DNA of 64,000 nucleotides, taken from Raphanus sativus (lineage: Eukaryota; Streptophyta; Magnoliopsida; Brassicales; Brassicaceae). Below, in pieces: positions 59,667 to 64,000 of this stretch. A program made the translations under genes and the position numbers. The first letter of the stretch is position 1. Every line of letters starts with the position of its first letter. Location: NCBI RefSeq assembly GCF_000801105.2, contig NC_079519.1, positions 33,145,288 through 33,209,287 of the forward strand, in the 5' to 3' direction. A model generated the notes under the pieces. That model was not told the origin of the DNA, did not search any database, and saw nothing but the letters and a program-made list of their open reading frames with translations.

Positions 59667-60601
59667 TTCTGAAAATTACCCAAAAATTTTAAAAATCAAA
59701 CTCTTTTCTTTTAGAATTAGATAGAAACCATCGTGGTTGACTTTACTTGAGACCGAAGCGAGAGAAAAAAAAACTAGGGTTTTAGAGACAAGTTTCCAAG
59801 TGTCGGCTGAGATTAGTACAGAGTGGAGGAGGAGAAAGAGAGGTCGTCGGAGATTTTATAAAGCGAGGAAGCAAGTCTTATGTTCACTCGACACGTGAGT
59901 TCGTTTACGACCGTCCGTTTACTGATAAGGGTTCTGACAGTTGTATACGTGCTCAACCGTCGGATTGGAATGAGAGATAAATAGCCCTTTAAGAGTCTGC
60001 CACGTGTTGTGGACCGCTAGTGGACCCGGCCCATCTTTTGGCTGTTAAAAAGATTGTACTCACGCGCAGGAAGAGGAGAGTGGTTAACACAGATAACGGA
60101 TTAAATCAGTGCGTGGAAAACACGGAGAGGGAGAGGATTGGCGTTAAGGAGACAGTGGGTAACTGCCACTCAACGACCTATCGGTCAATTTTACCTTTCC
60201 TGTTTTAATGTCTTAAAACATTTTTTATTTTTTATTTGGGGTTGGATGTTGGTGTGGTGGGGTTCACTGCAATCAAACTGCATCGACCAATCAGATCAGA
60301 CAGCTGTAGGAGAGGAAAGGGTCTGAATTTCCCACATTTAATGGTCTTGATCTTCTCCGATGTTTTGCTTTTCTAAGCGCGTGATTAACGAACTATTATC
60401 ACCCAGCTCCAGCTGTATTAGTCTCCTAATGACATAATTACTTGTTAGCCCACCTGGAAATCTAATGGGCCAAGATATTCAGTTGTCGAATTTAAAGGGC
60501 AAGCTGGAAAATAGATCTGTAATTAGCTAGCGTTTTTTGGGCTCAGACATTTTATTTTCTTAGTTTTTTGTTACTACTTTTTAGTATTAAAATTTGAGAA
60601 A
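59667..60601. promoter_or_regulatory. NF-YB2 upstream region
   Basis: This is the leader and promoter of NF-YB2 (minus strand). GC content falls to the right, and ACGTG cores occur at about 59890 (GACACGTGAG) and 60000 (CCACGTG), candidate G-box sites for bZIP or bHLH factors. No other gene is present. Confidence 0.45.
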
Positions 60602-63146
60602 TCAATACTATTAAAACAGAAGACCCTTTTTTGAGGTGCCCTCTTATTTCATTATTATTTACCATTCTCTGCCATTACCTTTTTTTTATGCTATGATTTT
60701 TATTAAATGTTTTTGTTATTATTCTTTTTTTAAACCACAGATAACATCTCCTGATTTCGTGTGATCTTTTTACGATTCTTTTGTTAATTAACCATGTACA
60801 ATTATACTTTTAATATATCTTTGTTATCGTGCATATATAAACTAAACGTTTAAAGTGTTTTAACAAAAAAAAATGATAAAATTTAAAATTTTGACCCAAA
60901 AAAAAAAAAACTAAACGTTTAAAACCATCTTCAATTGCTATAATACTCTTTTTCATTGCTTAAACACTATATGCACGAAAAAAATATTGTACATTTAAAT
61001 TTAGATCATCAAGTTCCATCTACGATTCTTTGCAAACTTCAACATTACAACTATACATTCTTCCATATCAATATTTCAACCATTCATTCAAGCAAAAAAA
61101 AAAATATTTCAACTATTCATAACTTCCACCATACATGATGCTCCACTGAAAATAATTAATATCTAAACATAACCTGTTCATATTCCTGTTTATATGGATA
61201 CCAACGAACCCCTAAACCCCAAATAATTTTTTAATTCATTAATTTATTTATTAATATTAAAAAGTGTTAATCATGCAAATAACAACTCAGTTTAAAAGCA
61301 GCATCAATGGAATAAACTTAATTATATATACAAAATACCCATATCTTGAGAAATTAACAGTATAGATTTCCTCTTCACTTATATATATGAAATATCCAAA
61401 TCATTGTGTTTTAAATATTTTCAAATTCAATAAATAAAAAAAAATCTCAGTATACGTAATCAAAACCAAAAAAAAATCGGCAACAAAATAACTCATTTTG
61501 AGGAAGTGTAGATATACATAACAATAGGGAATATACTAAAGCATAAATACCCGGCCAATCATTATACTTGCAATCTTCAACATACCAATAAGAAAAAAAT
61601 CAAAACAAGAAATTGCTGAGATATTATTAACTCAAATATCTATTATAAAATACTGAAAAATCGAATTTTCTATTAATTGAGAAAAATTGATTGTCAAGAT
61701 ATGTTATTTTACATAACTGACGGCCTATATTCTCTAACTATATTTAATAAGAAATCCTAAACCAAATATATTTACTTTTCTTATATATACTACGTTATAA
61801 CCTCAAAGCAAGCACAATTTTCTCACAATGTATTCCAAGCCAAAGATGGTTTACCCTGATGAGATTAGGCCATGGAAGCTGCACTGGTTGATTGAAGCCA
61901 AAGTGATTCACACCTGAAACCATCAAATGTCGGGATTGGTGAGAGTTTGGGAATCGTACTAGCAGACAAAAAGGTAACAAAACTGCAAGCTACTCATAAC
62001 TATATTATTGTATTCAAACGACTCAAAACATGATTAATATTTCTGCTAATAAGTTTAGATGCTATTTAGTAAAACACTTAACTTCCAGCTGAATGGTTGT
62101 AGTCCATAGACTGGATGACATCATCCGTAATTCCTGAAAATGGTCACACTCTAATGGTCAATGTGTGTGTTTTGAATACTTATAAAAGACAATTTATATT
62201 ATATATATAGTAAATAATTGAACAAGGACAATTTAAAATATTTTAATTAAAAATGAACTGTAATTATTTTTACCTTTATCAATGTTTATTAATACAGTCA
62301 CTCTTCATTTGCAGAGATGTTTGTGGACTCCTATTGGCAGACCTAGCAATAAAAAAAACAGTAAGAATAAATAGGGGAAAAGATTTTTAGAAGAAATTAC
62401 TACGAAATTAAGAAACATTACTTTTATCCAAATTTAATTTCATAAAAAATAAAATATTATGTATGTTACAATAAATTTAAAATAATCATGTATTGTACAT
62501 GAATCTATAATTTTATAATTATTAATATTTAAAATTATACCTTTCGTATATTTGGGTCCAGATGAATTTGTACCCAATAAACTTTGAAGATGAACTTATT
62601 TACTTTGAAGTTATCGCAAGAAATTTCCATCTCACTGGAATATGAAAGAAAGTCATCGGATCCAACATGCAAAACAGATAAAAAGAAGAAAGGTTAGATC
62701 TGAGAAATGTTTATTCTGAATACGAAATGTTCAAACATAACGAGCAAGCTATGTGAGATCAATAATATAAAGTATGGTACATTCGATTTACCTTTAAGGA
62801 TAAATTGAGTCATTCTGTCGGAGATTGCCATCTTCTTTTCTCTACCAAAGAGTTACCGAGGGTTGAGATAGAAAAATGGAGAATTGCTTTTGTCGGAAAG
62901 TATCTGGAACAAAACAATCAAATATTAGCTATCGCTCATATTTTTAATAAACAAAATATCAAGAGGCCCAAACACAAAAACCCTAACGTAAAGATGTGAA
63001 TATTTTTTAAGAAAAATTAATTAATTTTATTAATTACTTAATTAAAATTATCTACATTTTTATACATATGATACCAAATAACTATTAAATACTAAAAAAG
63101 GGATAACAGGTTTCGACATGAAATATTTACAAAATACAAAACCCTA
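60602..63146 (+). mobile_element. Helitron 5' end and body (3' end not located)
   Basis: TCAATACTATTAAAACAGAA follows a host A at 60601 and is the typical Brassicaceae Helitron 5' terminus. Downstream AT-rich sequence includes a replication-protein-A-like fragment, a common Helitron passenger. I could not find a matching CTRR end with a hairpin before the next 5' end at 63147, so the right limit given is only the start of the next element. Confidence 0.55.
61828..61973 (+). pseudogene. RPA1-like (OB-fold) gene fragment
   Basis: The exon-like piece begins ATGTATTCC and reads DEIRPWKLHWLIEAKVIHT. It then has a TGA and a frame change, and continues as GIGESLGIVLADKK before a GTAACA donor-like site. 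The W-K-x-x-W-x-I-x-x-K-V-x-H-T and GE-L-x-x-x-L-AD patterns are those of the N-terminal OB fold of plant replication protein A1 copies carried by Helitrons. It is too short and broken to function. Confidence 0.45.
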
Positions 63147-63764
63147 TCAATACTATTAAAACAACAGTATGACCGATTGATAAAATGTTGTGTCCACATT
63201 AAAAATATAACTGCATCTATAACTGAATGACATTAAATATAATTGCATCTAAAATATAACTAAATAACATTAAAAATAACTAAATATAACTGCATTTGAA
63301 AAACGTACATAACCACCTTCTTTTAAAAAAAACTTAACCACCTTCTATAGCTATTTTATAAACTTCTATTTTATGGGCTATGTATAAAGCAACAAAAAAC
63401 AAATATCGAACTTATATTTGGTACATAAATATACTAAATTTAAATTTATAATCTACAAAGTATATTTTTGGAAGTAAATTTAAGATTACTAAAACTATTT
63501 AAGTTGATATTATTATGGAATTATTATTTATAAAAATATATACTCACAAAGAGAGCCATTATAGTCAATATGGGACCTCACAACCCATCCATACATAGTG
63601 TTCTTCGCTTAATTGTTACTCTAGACGGTGAAAATGACGGATTTTAGTTTAACAAATTTTAAATAGGTTAATTGATTAAAAATTATTTATTAAATGTGAA
63701 TATACTTAAAGTTAGTGAATAACATATTAACCCATTTGTATATATATATATATTTAACAGAATA
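63147..63764 (+). mobile_element. Second Helitron-like 5' end
   Basis: TCAATACTATTAAAACAACA at 63147 follows a host A and repeats the first 17 bases of the 60602 terminus. No 3' end was found. The body is AT-rich with repeated ATATAACTGCATCT-like words (63208-63300). Confidence 0.45.
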
Positions 63765-64000
63765 CTAGATTCTGATCCGCCCTTCAAAAGGCGGGTATAT
63801 TTTTGTTTTACATTTAAAGAAAAAAAATTTCATATTTGTGTTTCTAAATCATATTCGTGTTTTTTTGTTATCATATTTGTGTAAAATATTTTCTTAAATA
63901 ATTAATAAGAGGTTTTAATCTATTGTATTAAAATATGAACATGACCTATTGATATAAATGTGGTCTAACTATTTTAATATAACTATTAAGTTCTTTTAAT
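63765..64000 (-). mobile_element. Helitron 3' end, body runs out of the window
   Basis: On the minus strand a GC hairpin (CCCGCCTTTTGAAGGGCGG, about 63777-63795) is followed after about 12 nt by CTAG at 63768-63765 and then a host T. This is a standard Helitron 3' terminus. The rest of the element lies beyond position 64000. Confidence 0.6.

Overview
The window is nuclear DNA of a plant in the mustard family, most likely Brassica or a close relative in the tribe Brassiceae; I cannot fix the species. The genes have many short GT-AG introns and AT-rich spacers. The single-copy genes can be recognised one by one as Arabidopsis homologues in Arabidopsis order, and the spacers are packed with Brassicaceae transposons.

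The gene order falls into two collinear runs. Left run (1-18.3 kb): 60S ribosomal protein L7 (At2g01250-like), a PB1-domain protein (At2g01190-like), lipid phosphate phosphatase LPP1 (At2g01180-like), a tRNA-Asn and the RING-H2 E3 ligase RHA2B (At2g01150-like). Right run (26.6-59.7 kb): phosphoglycolate phosphatase PGLP2 (At5g47760-like), a SEC14 protein (At5g47730-like), acetoacetyl-CoA thiolase AACT1 (At5g47720-like), the tRNA m1G9 methyltransferase TRM10 (At5g47680-like), NF-YB6/LEC1-LIKE (At5g47670-like), NUDT2 (At5g47650-like) and NF-YB2 (At5g47640-like). The join between the end of ancestral block K (chromosome 2 genes) and the end of block V (chromosome 5 genes) therefore lies between about 18.3 and 26.6 kb. 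That interval holds a decayed hAT transposon and one stray exon of a MYB-CC (PHR1-like) gene.

The spacers can be read as dated insertions. They include a 5'-truncated LINE with a candidate target-site duplication (TSD), a 163-bp hAT MITE with a perfect 8-bp TSD, a 1,133-bp Helitron with both ends visible, a 2.87-kb hAT element with an 8-bp TSD, an 866-bp hAT-like element with an 8-bp TSD, and a 1.6-kb foldback element made of two facing MITEs. The last 3.4 kb holds several Helitron ends and a replication-protein-A-like fragment.

The largest insertion is an Athila-type Ty3/gypsy retrotransposon (32505-47810). It has two 1,149-bp LTRs that look identical and a TTTAT TSD, and it sits 26 bp beyond the AACT1 stop codon. 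Its 3' third appears twice around a 100-N gap, and the two copies differ mostly by small indels. This looks more like two unmerged, poorly polished contig ends than a real tandem element. Single-base frame breaks in gag-pol and near the 3' ends of the PB1 gene and TRM10 may share that cause.

The host genes are not an operon and do not form one pathway. The only close functional pair is the two NF-YB paralogues, which lie about 5 kb apart on the same strand. I see no clearly undescribed biological system. The strongest leads are the K/V junction, the retrotransposon at the AACT1 3' end, the nested-palindrome element, the phase-preserving 33-bp minisatellite in the TRM10 intron and the GC-AG intron of PGLP2.
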